Source of the DNA: Maratus speciosus
Taxonomy: Eukaryota > Arthropoda > Arachnida > Araneae > Salticidae
DNA length: 64,000 nt
NCBI GenBank assembly: GCA_963932465.1
Contig: OZ010795.1
Coordinates: forward strand, 522,231,451-522,295,450
Reading direction: 5' to 3'
A program made the translations under genes and the position numbers. The notes under the pieces are model-generated. The model saw only the letters and a program-made list of their open reading frames with translations. It did no database searches and was not told where the DNA came from. Of the stretch, positions 39,164 to 50,151 are shown one piece after another; the stretch's first letter is position 1; every line of letters starts with the position of its first letter.

Positions 39164-39969
39164 AAATAAATGTTACAATATTTTGTCATAAGTACTTTAC
39201 TGTTTAATTGTCTTTCGCCTACCTTTCATTATTTTAAATTTGACCCCGTTATTACAAATCATAGCATCGATAACTCTAATAATTATACTATATTTCATAG
39301 TTTCAATGATACAATAAAATTAACTTTCACCGCTAAAATATATAAAATGGATCAAGCCTCTAAATTTTCTCAACCTGGTGTTTATTTTTGGATAGAAAGT
39401 AAATGTGATGACAATTGGAATATAATAACAGAAACAAAAGAATATTTTCATATTTATATTCCCGGAGATAATAACTTATACTATTCTATAGCTTTTAATG
39501 CAACTAAAGATTTTAGGATTGGTTATAATGCCGATAACTTATTATATAACGCTGCTCTTTGCTTTTCCTATCAAGATTATCCTAGAGGAAGGTTGTTTAT
39601 TAGCAATTGATAGACTATTAAGAAAGGACGTCTGTCAAAATTTTTCATCACAATAATAATTAAATATTAGCATTTAAAAATGATCATTATTTAATCTAAA
39701 TTGATTACGTTATTATCCCGTTTATTTGATTCTTTATAACCCTTTCTTAAAACTTCTTCTTTACATAATTTTGTAGAAAAAATAAAAATATCCAACCAAT
39801 GCAAATCATACAATTTTTTATCATTATTTGCTCGATAAATCGTAATAAAATCGTTACATCCTCGATATTTTAACAGGCAATTTTTTTGAGCAAAATCTTA
39901 CAAAAATCGTTAAATATTTCTATTTAGTGGAGTATGAAAAGTGTTCCAGAGTAGGCCCCATATACTACT
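39164..39969. repeat. Polinton right terminal inverted repeat
   Basis: Pairs with 21409-22214; ends ACTACT at 39969. One mismatch seen against the left copy (TTTCTTAA versus TTTTTTAA on the matching strand, near 39623). Confidence 0.93.
39170..39610 (+). CDS. Predicted secreted protein, right inverted-repeat copy
   Basis: Same 146-residue product as the frame at 21768-22208, with no residue difference: signal peptide, then a beta-rich extracellular-type domain with NYT, NDT and NAT sequons and two cysteines. It starts in AAATAAATG; sequence identity between the two ends is lost a few bases upstream, so the two copies have different upstream regions and could be regulated separately. Both read outward. 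Function unknown. Confidence 0.8.
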   Translation: MLQYFVISTLLFNCLSPTFHYFKFDPVITNHSIDNSNNYTIFHSFNDTIKLTFTAKIYKMDQASKFSQPGVYFWIESKCDDNWNIITETKEYFHIYIPGDNNLYYSIAFNATKDFRIGYNADNLLYNAALCFSYQDYPRGRLFISN

Positions 39970-39975
39970 GATTGG
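39970..39975. other. Target-site duplication GATTGG, right copy
   Basis: Identical to 21403-21408. The interrupted satellite monomer resumes here (GGTATGTACTATGTACACAC). Confidence 0.92.
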
Positions 39976-40107
39976 TATGTACTATGTACACACTGAATTA
40001 CATCGAAATCGGTTCATAAATACGCCTTTTATCGCGTGACAAAATTCAGGACGTTTCAAAATGTCAGCCACGCTAGAAATTCAAAATGCTATAACTCAGC
40101 CATTTTT

Positions 40108-40233
40108 AGGTAGCTTTCATTACAAAAAGCTACCTATTGCAGCCGTTCGGAGGAAAGCGATTTCAAAAAATTTTGGTATATTTTCATCGATCATGACCCC
40201 CAGACCCCGAAACTACCCTCCGTTCAAAAGTTG

Positions 40234-40285
<52 letters not shown>

Positions 40286-40310
40286 ATATATATATATATA
40301 TATATCTGAC
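40108..40310. repeat. AGGTAGCTTT terminal hairpin segment, copy 1, with (TA)n
   Basis: AGGTAGCTTTCATTACAAAAAGCTACCT forms a hairpin (quoted in two parts: AGGTAGCTTT and AAAGCTACCT), followed by GAAAGCGATTTCAAAAAATT, TCGATCATGACCCCCAGACC and a (TA)n tract. The same order is found inverted at 42125-42322. It resembles the tails at 14000-14136 and 61692-61830. Confidence 0.75.
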
Positions 40311-41859
40311 CTTTGTCATACTGTAACTCTCGAATTTATGAACCGATTTGGATGTAATTCGGTATGTTCATAGTATAAACCAATGTCTCGACCGAGTTCG
40401 TTGGCCAGCTTCATCCGCCATTTTGTTTCAAAATGGCGGCCATTTAAATTTTTTTTTAATATTTTAAATTTGAAATGTTGTACCAAAGAATTGAAAATGG
40501 AAAAATATTTTTTTCTTATGTATTTGACCTTTATACAAAGATTCCGGAGCAGTTTTTGTTTCGTCTATATCTTAAAAAATGGCTGAGTTATAGCATTTTG
40601 AATTTCTAGCGTGGCTGACATTTTGAAACGTCCTGAATTTTGTCACGCGATAAAAGGCGTATTTATGAACCGATTTGGATTTAACTTCGTTTGTACATAG
40701 TACATACCAATGTCTCGACCGAGTTTGTTGGCCAGCTTCATCCGCCATCTTGTTTAAAAATGGCAGCCATTTAAATTTTTAAGAAAAATTTAAATTTGAA
40801 ATGTGGTACCAAAAAATTGAAAATTGAAACAATATTTTTTTCTTATGTATTTGACCTTTATACAAAGATTCCGGAGCAGTTTTTGTTTCGTCTATATCTT
40901 AAAAAATGGCTGAGTTATAGCATTTTGAATTTCTAGCGTGGCCGACATTTTGAAACGTCCTGATATTTGTCACGTGATAACAGGCGTATTTATGAACCGA
41001 TTTAGATGTACCTTGGTGTGTACATAGTACATACAAATATCTCGACCGAGTTCGTTGGCCAGCTTCATCCGCCATCTTGTTTCAAAATGGCGGCCATTTA
41101 AAAATATTTAAAAAATTTAAAATTTAAAATGAGATACCAACATATTGGAAAATGTAAAAGATTTTTTCGTATGTGTTTTACCTTAATACAAAGATTCCGG
41201 AACAGTTTTTGTTTCGTCTATATCTAAAAAAATGGCTGAGTTATAGCATTTTGAATTTCTATTGTGGCTGACATTTTAAAACGACCTGATTTTTGTCACG
41301 CGATAACAAGCGTATTTATGAACCGATTTAGATGTTACTTGGTCTGTACATAGTACATACCAATGTCTCGACCGAGTTCGTTGGCCAGCTTCATTCGCCA
41401 TCTTGTTTCAAAAGGGTTGCCATTTAAAAAAAAATTAAATTTAAAATTTAAAATGAGGTATTAAAAAATTGGAAAATGAAAAAGATTTTTTTATGTGTTT
41501 GGCCTTGATACAAAGATTCCGGAGCAGATTTTGAATTTCTAGTATGGCTAACATTTTGAAACGATCTTGTATTTGTGACGCGATAACACACGTATTCGCC
41601 TATTTCCATGTAAGAAGGCATGTGGATAGTATACATCAACATCTCAGCCAAATATAAGTTACTTTAAATAAAAGCAGATTGGATAAAGCTGACTAATTTC
41701 GCGAAATTCTCATTCATAATGATTTAGTATTGATAAAAATTAGTATTGAATCTCCTATATTCGGATTCCACTAAACTGAGCTTCGTGTGTTTGAATAAGT
41801 TTGCTTTTTTTTAAAATGAGGAATTTGAAAGCTACCTCTTCCTCCCGGCACTGGCCGGA

Positions 41860-42133
41860 AGGACTTTTTAAGATATAGACGAAACAAAAACTGCTCCGGA
41901 ATCTTTGTATAAAGGTCAAATACATAAGAAAAAAATATTTTTCCATTTTTAATTTTTTGGTATCACATTTCAAGTTTTAAATTTTTTTTAAATTTTTAAA
42001 TGGCCGCCATTTTGAAACAAAACGGCGGATGAAGCTGGCCAACGAACTCGGTCGAGACATTGGTATGTACTATGTACACACCGAATTACATCGAAATCGG
42101 TTCATAATTATGGGAGTTACAGTGTGACATGGG

Positions 42134-42197
<64 letters not shown>

Positions 42198-42322
42198 ATT
42201 TTGAACGGAGGGTGGTTTCGGGGTCTGGGGGTCATGATCGATGAAAATGTACCAAAATTTTTTGAAATCGCTTTCCTCCGAACGGCTGCAATAGGTAGCT
42301 TTTTTGTAAAGAAAGCTACCTA
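41860..42322. repeat. Satellite monomer plus AGGTAGCTTT tail, inverted copy
   Basis: Part of a 330-bp monomer (AACTCGGTCGAGACATTGG near 42045) runs into (TA)n (42132-42196), then GGGGTCTGGGGGTCATGATC and a terminal hairpin ending AAAGCTACCT at 42319. It is a mirror of 40108-40310 and interrupts the right palindrome arm together with the adjoining foldback element. Confidence 0.75.
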
Positions 42323-42338
42323 AAATTAATTTTGCGCC

Positions 42339-45172
42339 AAACTACACTTACGCCAATTGGCTCTAGGTCTGATTAAGAAAGAATACTCAAATTAAGATTT
42401 ACAGACACCAAAATCGTAGCATGACAAGAATACCGTATTTGCGGAAAGTTGAGGGACATGTATAAATTTAAGTGATTATTAAACTTTATTTTTCCAATTT
42501 TTTAAGTGTTTATGACTTCAGTCTGTTTTTTTTGTGTATCTATGCGTGTTTGAACTTTCCTAAAATACTTTGATACATTTTAGTAAAACTTACATAACAT
42601 ATGTGAATTAAAACAAGGAAATTAATTACGCACCAAACTATGCCCGCCAAGATATGCCAATTGGCTGCGGAGCCAATTATGAAACTTTCCATAGATTAAT
42701 ACATACAAACTTTATATGAAAAAACAGTGAAGCTTTCATCTAAAGTATTTTAAACTGAAATGATCCCCCATTACTTTCAAAAATAAAACAAATGATAGGC
42801 CAATAAATAAATAAATGAGACTGTGCATTGAAACAAATTGAAGGAGCGATGTTAAATTAATACTGTAAGGTGAAATTAATTGTGAAAAGAAAAGAAATAG
42901 AAGAAATAAAATAAATCACATATTTCAAAATATAAAAGAGAAAATGAAATATTTTACATTTTCCGGATCTAGATGCTATCCATTTATTTCAATAACTAAT
43001 ATCACTGAGATATCCATGGTAAAATAATTTTGTTTCCTGATTATTATTATTATTATTATCATCATTTATTTACATAACGGAATACAGCAGTAAACATTTT
43101 TTGTTTAACAGTAAAATAAGTTCATTTTTTAAATAAAATGTCTAGAACATATGAAAACTTTAAGATTAACAACTATCATTTGCAAACTACAAAGCACATC
43201 GTAAAGAAACTGGTAAAAGACAAATGGAAAACAAATTAAAAAATATTTCTGTTTCTCACGTTAGATGGCGCTAGTCACGGGAAACCATGTGGTTTCTAAC
43301 CACGTGTACAGCGGACAAAGGAAACTTAGCGATTGCGAGGCCTGTTATTTCGATAAGGAGGCTTTGGCTTAAGCATTTAAATTGGATGAGTTCTACCCGG
43401 AATATCTACGTAGATTTTCATTGGTCCATTTCCAAATCAAAACTTTTTTTTATATATAGAAGGATTGATAAATCCTATTTATATAATTTAAACACGTAGA
43501 AAATATTTAACGAACTGTAACTAGAACATTAAACAACAAAAGCAAGAATAACTAATAAAAAACAAAATTTGAAGACAGGCAGCAAAGCTAATGGCTTGCG
43601 CTGCGGGGTTAAACATGTTTCACGTGCACAGCACCCCACAATCCCTCACCTGCCAAGACCAAACAAAAGATAAATTGAAAAAATTGAAAACCACAAACCA
43701 ACCAGAAAACATCAAATGAAATCTATGAATATCCACACAGCTAAACTATTTCCGTCAGGTGTCACATATCGATATATCACCTGCATCGAACAATTTCAAT
43801 GCTTTATTTCAATAACTCTTTCTTGATAAAATTGAGAGTTAATTCATTCAGGAAATGTACTGGGTAATTTTGTTTACTGGCGTTAATGTAAAAGTGAAAA
43901 ATTTCACCAACCATTTTATCAACATTTGGACACAAATTTACAATACGGTCTAAACCATTTAAATATATGTTTCTGAAAAGTGAACCATGCACATTACCAT
44001 TAAAGTTTAAAATTCTTATTGTATCAAAATCAAAATGTTTTCTTTTCCTTCTATATATAAAAAAAAGTTTTAATTTGGAAATGGACCAATGAATATCCGC
44101 GTAGATATTCCGGGTAGAACTCATCCAATTTAAATGCTTAAGCTAAGACCTCCTTATCGAAATAACAGGCCTCGCAATCGCTAAGTTTCCTTTGTCCGCT
44201 GTACACGTGGTTAGAAACCACATGGTTTCCCGTGACTAGCGCCATCTAACGTGAAAAACAGAAATATTTTTTAATTTGTTTTCCATTTGTCTTTTACCAT
44301 TTTCTTTACGATGTGCTTTGTAGTTTGCAAATGATAGTTGTTAATCTTAAAATTTTTATATGTTCTAGACATTTTATTTAAAAAATGAACTTATTTTACT
44401 GTTAAACAAAAAATGTTTACTGCTGTATTCCGTTATGTAAATAAATGATGATAATAATAATAATAATAATCAGGAAAGAAAATTATTTTACCATGAATTT
44501 CTCAGTGATATTAGTTATTGAAATAAATGGATAGCATCTAGATCCGGAAAATGTAAAATATTTCGTTTTCTCTTTTATATTTTGAAATATGTGATTTATT
44601 TTATTTCTTCTATTTCTTTTCTTTTCACAATTAATTTCCCTTTACAGTATTAATTTAACATCGCTCCTTCAATTTGTTTCAATGCACAGTCTCATTTATT
44701 TATTTATTTATTGGCCTATCATTTGTTTTATTTTTGAAGGTATGGGGGATCATTTCAGTTTAACATACTTTAGATGAAAGCTTCACTGTTTTTTCATATA
44801 AAGTTTGTATGTGTTAATCTAAGGAAAGTTTCATAATTGGCTCCACAGCCAGTTGGCATATCTTGGCGGCATAGTTTGGTGCGTAATTAATTTCCTTGTT
44901 TTAACTCACATATGTTATGTAAGTTTTACTAAAATGTATCAAAGTATTTTAGGAAAGTTAAAACACGCATAGATACACAAAAAAAACAGACTGAAGTCAT
45001 AAACACTTAAAAAATTGGAAAAATAAAGTTTAATAATCACTTAAATTTATACATGTCCCTCAACTTTCTGCAAATACCGTATTCTTGTCATGCTACGATT
45101 TTGGTGTTTGTAAATCTTAATTTGAGTATTCTTCCTTAATCAGACCTAGAGCCAATTGGCGTAAGTGTAGTT
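42339..45172. mobile_element. 2.8-kb foldback element
   Basis: Inverted arms 42339-43465 and 44047-45172, about 1.13 kb each and highly similar, both starting AACTACACTTACGCCAATTG. They flank a 580-bp loop. It interrupts the right arm of the large palindrome and has no counterpart in the left arm, so it arrived later. No transposase is seen. Confidence 0.8.
43804..44124 (-). CDS. Open frame across loop and arm of the foldback element, unknown
   Basis: 106 residues. The first 25 residues (MSSTRNIYADIHWSISKLKL) lie in the right arm and have a matching copy in the left arm (from 43387 on the plus strand, MSSTRNIYVDFHWSISKSKL). The rest, from the loop, is leucine- and asparagine-rich (ILNFNGNVHGSLFRNIYLNG, IVNLCPNVDKMV), vaguely like a leucine-rich-repeat exon. 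It could be a captured piece of a host gene. No family is assigned; it may not be expressed. Confidence 0.35.
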   Translation of the reverse strand: MSSTRNIYADIHWSISKLKLFFIYRRKRKHFDFDTIRILNFNGNVHGSLFRNIYLNGLDRIVNLCPNVDKMVGEIFHFYINASKQNYPVHFLNELTLNFIKKELLK

Positions 45173-46100
45173 AATTTTATTTAATTTTATTTAAAATTAA
45201 TTTTATTTTTAAACCGTATACTTGATACCACATTATTCCAGCATCGGGTTTTTGCAGTCAACTTTGACTGTGGAACAGATTACAGAACATTAGCTAATAC
45301 TACATGATATAATAATAAATCGGTATTTTTCAAGTATAGGGGCTTTGGCGAGAGAAGAAAATTTGGCAACGTAATTTCTGGAAGCATATTCACTGTTTCA
45401 CATAAAAAAGCAATATTTTCCAATATTTGTACAATTTATTTAATATAAAAAAGGTATTTGTCTATTTTATATGCAAATATAAACAAATCGAACATAAAAA
45501 AACAATAATAATATCTAGAAACTAAATTTATACATGTAAATTCGGCAAAGATGTCATATTGGCGCGATTTTTTTCTGGCGTAAATGTCATATACGCACAG
45601 GATACTTAACTGGCACCAAAGTGTCGTTATTTTGCTTGATATGGTTATCCGGATATAGATGATATGGTAACGAGGTTTTCATAAAATTGGCGTCGGAAAA
45701 AAATCGCGCCAATATGGCATCTGTGCCGTAAATTCGAAACAGATGTCATATTCGCCCCTTATTGGCGCGATTTTTTTCTGTTGCCAATATCATATAGGCA
45801 ACAGGTACTTAACTTGCGCCAAAGTGTCGTTATTTTGCTTGATGTGGTAACCCGAATTATGTTGTTTATGCTGCTGATGTTTTCGCCAAATTGGCAACCG
45901 AAAAAAATCGCGCCAATATGGGGCGAATATGACATCCGTACCGTAAATTCTTATAAAACAAGCTGACAGTTCATAAGTTTTGTTTTCATAACCTTTTATA
46001 TCAATCGGCAACAAATCGCTCTTTCCGAAGCCCAAATTGTGCCAAGATTTAAAAAAAAAAAAATAACCCGCAAAGTCTTATATACTGAAAATGGTACTTG

Positions 46101-46370
46101 TTAGTTATCCTGTCGACCAAATTACTGTCGCCAAATTGTAAGATTAAATGCCAATAATGGTTTGCCATAAATTAATTAATTTTAAGATTAAATGCCAATA
46201 ATGGCCAATAAAACCAATATTTCGACGTTTTATTTGTATTTTTATTAATGTTATACTAATTTGTTTGTTTTTTCGGTATTTAAAATAAAAAAATTGTGTC
46301 AATTTGTAGAACTTGGCGAGTAGTTTGGCGAGTTCTACAATTTGGCGAAATTGGTCGACGGGATAACTAA
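46101..46370. mobile_element. MITE with TTAGTTATCC...GTCGACC ends (right-arm copy 2)
   Basis: 270 bp with ends TTAGTTATCCTGTCGACC and GGTCGACGGGATAACTAA, extended outward by GGTACTTG and CAAGTACC. Partner of 17859-18127. Confidence 0.78.
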
Positions 46371-47491
46371 CAAGTACCCTGAAAAAATATCAATAAATCT
46401 TATATTTAAATCTTCATTTTTGATATGTTTCATTTTTTAAAGCCAGAACATAATTGTGCGAAATATTTTTTTTACGCCTTTATTTTACTGGAATTCGAAA
46501 AATATTTTATACAATTTTGCCAATAACACAACATTTTCAATTTTTTACTATGCATTTGTTTATGGAGTATTACCAGGAGTATACACCAGGTGGCGTAACT
46601 TACGGGACAAAGTCAGCTAATAAGTTGGCAATTATCGGGTACATTTTCACCCATAGACTTTCTCCGGATTGTCAAGTCTGTTTTATGATAAGGGCGTCTT
46701 GGCTTAAGCATGGCCATAGCCTACTATGATATATAACGGCCCGCGCATTTCGCCGAAAAAGTGAAGTCGGATCCAACTTCAAACACTGAACCAAAACTTC
46801 ACAACGTGCTCTTTGTTTACATTTATACCCTGCCCAGATAGAAGCTTCTTTCTCATCGTCGAGGTTTCAGAATCATTGATCGTATTTTCATGTAATAAAT
46901 TAAATATTTATATTCTTGAATTTCCTTCGATTTAAAAGCTATTTTACACAAATTGTACCATTTTAGTGTTACACATACTTTTAAGATTAGCTAAATTATT
47001 TATTGATTACCTTGATCGTTTGGTTCATTCATGAAAAATGCCGGTTCTGTTATTCCTTTTTGAATGTCCGGTATTTATATAAAAATAGCTTGGTTTCATA
47101 TACACCTTTTAAAATTAAAATTTGATTTTTATCAAACTACAGTTCTCATAACTGACTTGAAGCAGCTATTTTTGATTAATTTACTGTTACCTGTAAAATA
47201 TTTGTTTTTAATATCGCCCGAACCAAGAAGAAGAAAATAAATGCCGATCTTCCTTAAACATTAAATATTCTTATTTTTAATCAGAGAAAGAAATGGTGAT
47301 TACGGATTTAAATATCGTTGCAATATTCTATGTTATCCAAGCAATTATGATTAAATCATGTAAGGGTATTTGTTACTTAATAAATTACATTTATTAATTA
47401 TTACAAGGAATTTTATGAGTATTTTAATATATTAAAAAAAATTTCCATCAGTTTTATTGTTTCAGCAGTGAAAATAGTAAATAAATGGTAC

Positions 47492-47770
47492 TTAGTTATC
47501 CCGTCGACCAAAAATCTATCGCCAAACTATAAGATTAAATGCCAATAATGCTTGATCGTAAATGTCACAATCACTTGACTGTAAGCAAGTTACACGTGTT
47601 TATGTCATCAAGTGATTTTTATTTCGACGTTTTATTTGTATATTTATTAATTTTATACTAATTTATTTGTTGTTTCGTTATTTAAAATAAAAATTATGTC
47701 AATTTGTATAATTTGGCGAGTGTTTTAGCGATTTATATAATTTGGCGAAATATGTCGACGGGATAACTAA
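47492..47770. mobile_element. MITE with TTAGTTATCCCGTCGACC ends (right-arm copy 1)
   Basis: 279 bp, partner of 16426-16704, with the same internal block (TGACATAAACACGTGTAACTTG in the left copy, inverted here). Confidence 0.8.
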
Positions 47771-49150
47771 GTGGTACCAAATAAATTTGTGACATTGATG
47801 TTTTAGACTAAGCATGTGTTTTTTTATTTATATATTTTTATGTGTGTTGGTTTAACAGTTTTAAAGAGAAACACATTATATTAATCACTTAAATAAATAG
47901 AACTTTACATTTACTTTGATATGGACAGTTTATAATAACCCTTAACAGCTGTATTCGAATTAGCTGCCATTTCTAAGCTTGATTGGAATCAGCAGAATTG
48001 TAAACGTAACCATGGCGACATGACGTAATTTTGGTGTTTGTTTACATATCTACCCTTTCCAGGTTGTTTCAGTTACGGTCAGAGTCAAATTTCAATTTTG
48101 GGCAGGGTATCAGACTCCTCTGGCGAGCGACTTCATACATTAAAAGCAAATCAGTCTGCCTATAGTAGTATCTAAGTATGCCTTGAGCATGGCCTTTCTT
48201 CGTTAATATTAAAAAAAAACTGTCGTATACAAAAATATGGAAATCGGTGGTATTATAAAGAAATATTTGATAAACACGCTGATGCAGACAGTTTTCAAAT
48301 CGAAGAATTACTTTCAGAGATATTTAATGCTAAAGTTGGACAAAATCGTTCCATTAAAAAAGTTTTATTGGAGCAAAAACTATACATGAGAATTTAATCA
48401 TTTTTAGATCATTTTATAGGTTATAAGTTCCCGGTGTGCAGATTGCATTTATTTATTTTTTTTTTTACTATTTTTTGAGGTTTTATTTCTATTTTAAATT
48501 CAAATTTTCAGTATTTCGAGAGATATTTTTTACAAATTTAAAAAATGTTATTAATTTAAACTGTTGCCAACTGTATAAACAGCGCAAACAATAATGTTTA
48601 CCTCAAATAAAAAATTTATTTACACGGGACTATTGTAAACAGAAAAAAAAAATTAAAATTAGAATTAAATGATTACATGTTAAAAGCAGAAAAATTGTGT
48701 CATAAGAATCATATTTACACTGCAATTTTAAAAGAGAAACAAAATGTTAAAATAAAAAAAATCATTACTATGCGTTAAAACCTGTAAATGGAGGAAATTA
48801 CGTCATATTTAAAATGGCCAAAAAATATGGCAAAACAATTTAAAATAAAAAATGTATCTGCGCGAGACATTTACTTGATATTTTGAGATAATATTTTCAA
48901 CTATTATCGTGAATTCGAAGACAGCGCAAATAATATTTCCTTCTAACAACAAAAGTATTTTCACGTGAATATTAATAAGAGAAATAAAACTTTGGTGTAA
49001 ATTACGTCAGATTTAAAACGATACATTTAAAATGAATTATTTAAAAGAACTATCTTATAGCGCTGTTAAAAAATACCGGGAGATAATGACACTGTTTACT
49101 TAATTCATTTTACATTAGCTTATTTTCGAATGTTTAACTAATTTTTTTAA
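47771..49150. other. Intergenic, no gene supported
   Basis: AT-rich. A short open stretch ending near 48399 reads IFDKHADADSFQIEELLSEI, which looks protein-like, but it has no start and no recognisable family. Nothing else is identifiable. Confidence 0.45.
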
Positions 49151-49258
49151 TTAAATACGAAAACAGCCATTGTATCTTTTAACAGCAGCAGATATGGTCT
49201 TAAAAATCCCCAATCCAAGAAAAATGAATGGAAACCCGTTTACAGAGAGATCGCTACT

Positions 49259-49260
<2 letters not shown>

Positions 49261-49307
<47 letters not shown>
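49261..49307. repeat. Poly-T tract (47 bases)
   Basis: Homopolymer at the left edge of the segment ending in the GGGGGCAGAGCCCCCTAG hairpin. It could be the poly-A tail of a minus-strand retroposon or simple slippage. Confidence 0.85.
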
Positions 49308-49311
<4 letters not shown>

Positions 49312-49412
49312 CAATATTTTTAAAACCGATCGATTTAACGTGGTTTTTGGATTTTGGTGTCCCTGAACGGGGGTTGGCGAGCGTAGCTCGTAGGGGGCAG
49401 AGCCCCCTAGTA
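49308..49412 (+). mobile_element. Possible Helitron-like 3' end inserted in a reverse transcriptase
   Basis: The segment ends with GCGAGCGTAGCTCG, then hairpin GGGGGCAGAGCCCCC and TAG before TATAATAA. A GC-rich hairpin followed by CTAG is the usual Helitron 3' terminus. It separates the coding sequence of the RT fragment from its downstream part. The left end is not resolved because of the poly-T tract. Confidence 0.45.
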
Positions 49413-50109
49413 TAATAAATAATATTTTCCAAAATTCTCTTCGTTTTTTCCAATTTAACATCCAAGTAGTTGACTGTGCTTTGATTTTCTGATGCGCGTT
49501 TTATATTTAAAGTTCTTGGATAACTTTTAAATTGATAAATATCACTATTGTTACTCAACTTAACTACCAAAATGTCATCTATATATCTGTATATCTTTAA
49601 ATCTTTTTCGAACAATAAACCGGCTTCATATGTAAACAGATAAATATCTGCAAGGATGGAACTGCAGCTACCACCCATTGGAATACCTCTTAGTTGTTTA
49701 TATATGTATCTCCCTTCAAACAGATAATTCTCGAAAACAACAAACTGAAATAAATCAGTAAATTCAGTACTCATATCCTTTAGTTTAGGTTTCTTGAAAA
49801 AATCTATAATTTTGTGCTTCAAATTATCTAAATTTATGCTGTTATACAGATCCTCAAAATTATATGTATGCAATCCTGTAATGTTTTTCAGATTTTTTAG
49901 ACTTTTTACTAGTTCATAACGGTTTTTATTATTATCGACGAATATTCATTTATGGCTTGATCGAAAATCTTTTGTAATATATTCAACAATTTTTTTTTTA
50001 TTTACACATTCCATATAAGTACCAAACCCACAAATTACGGTTCTAAAAATAATTGGGTTTTATGGAATTTTGAGATCATAACAAGATAAGGAAATTTCGC
50101 ACATTTTTG

Positions 50110-50151
<42 letters not shown>

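Larger units (their letters stand above)
21409..39969. mobile_element. Complete Polinton/Maverick (adintovirus-like) element
   Basis: 18,561 bp starting AGTAGTATATGGGGCC and ending in its inverse, with 806-bp inverted repeats and a 6-bp target duplication. It carries the Polinton hallmark set: protein-primed DNA polymerase B, chromodomain integrase, FtsK/HerA-type packaging ATPase, adenovirus-type protease, major and minor jelly-roll capsid proteins, plus a fibre-like protein, PLA2 and a pVI-like protein. All main frames are uninterrupted; the only irregularity is the protease start. The inverted repeats show one mismatch (near 21755), so the insertion is either recent or the arms are kept alike by conversion. 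Genes diverge from 28491-28641. The element could produce virions, but that is inference. Confidence 0.96.
39970..41655. repeat. About 330-bp satellite, right side, changing orientation
   Basis: The monomer cut by the Polinton continues to about 40107 in the original orientation. After a hairpin-plus-(TA)n segment (40108-40310), monomers are inverted (CTCGACCGAGTTCGTTGGCC at 40386, 40715, 41042 and 41366), with CCGCCATCTTGTTTCAAAAT. This orientation switch marks the centre of the large palindrome, to the right of the Polinton. Frames in this part are repeat artefacts. Confidence 0.85.
45200..47770. repeat. Large interrupted palindrome, right arm (outer part)
   Basis: Reverse complement of about 16426-18800, including both MITE copies and the segment between them (1121 bp here, 1146 bp in the left arm). 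Extra sequence in this arm near 45720-45920 repeats the TTGGCGCGATTTTTTTC block. Short frames (45781-46035, 46454-46729) are not supported. Confidence 0.8.

Noticed and set aside
48170..48399. Protein-like stretch IFDKHADADSFQIEELLSEI
   Set aside because: No start, no clear splice sites and no family; too little to call a gene.
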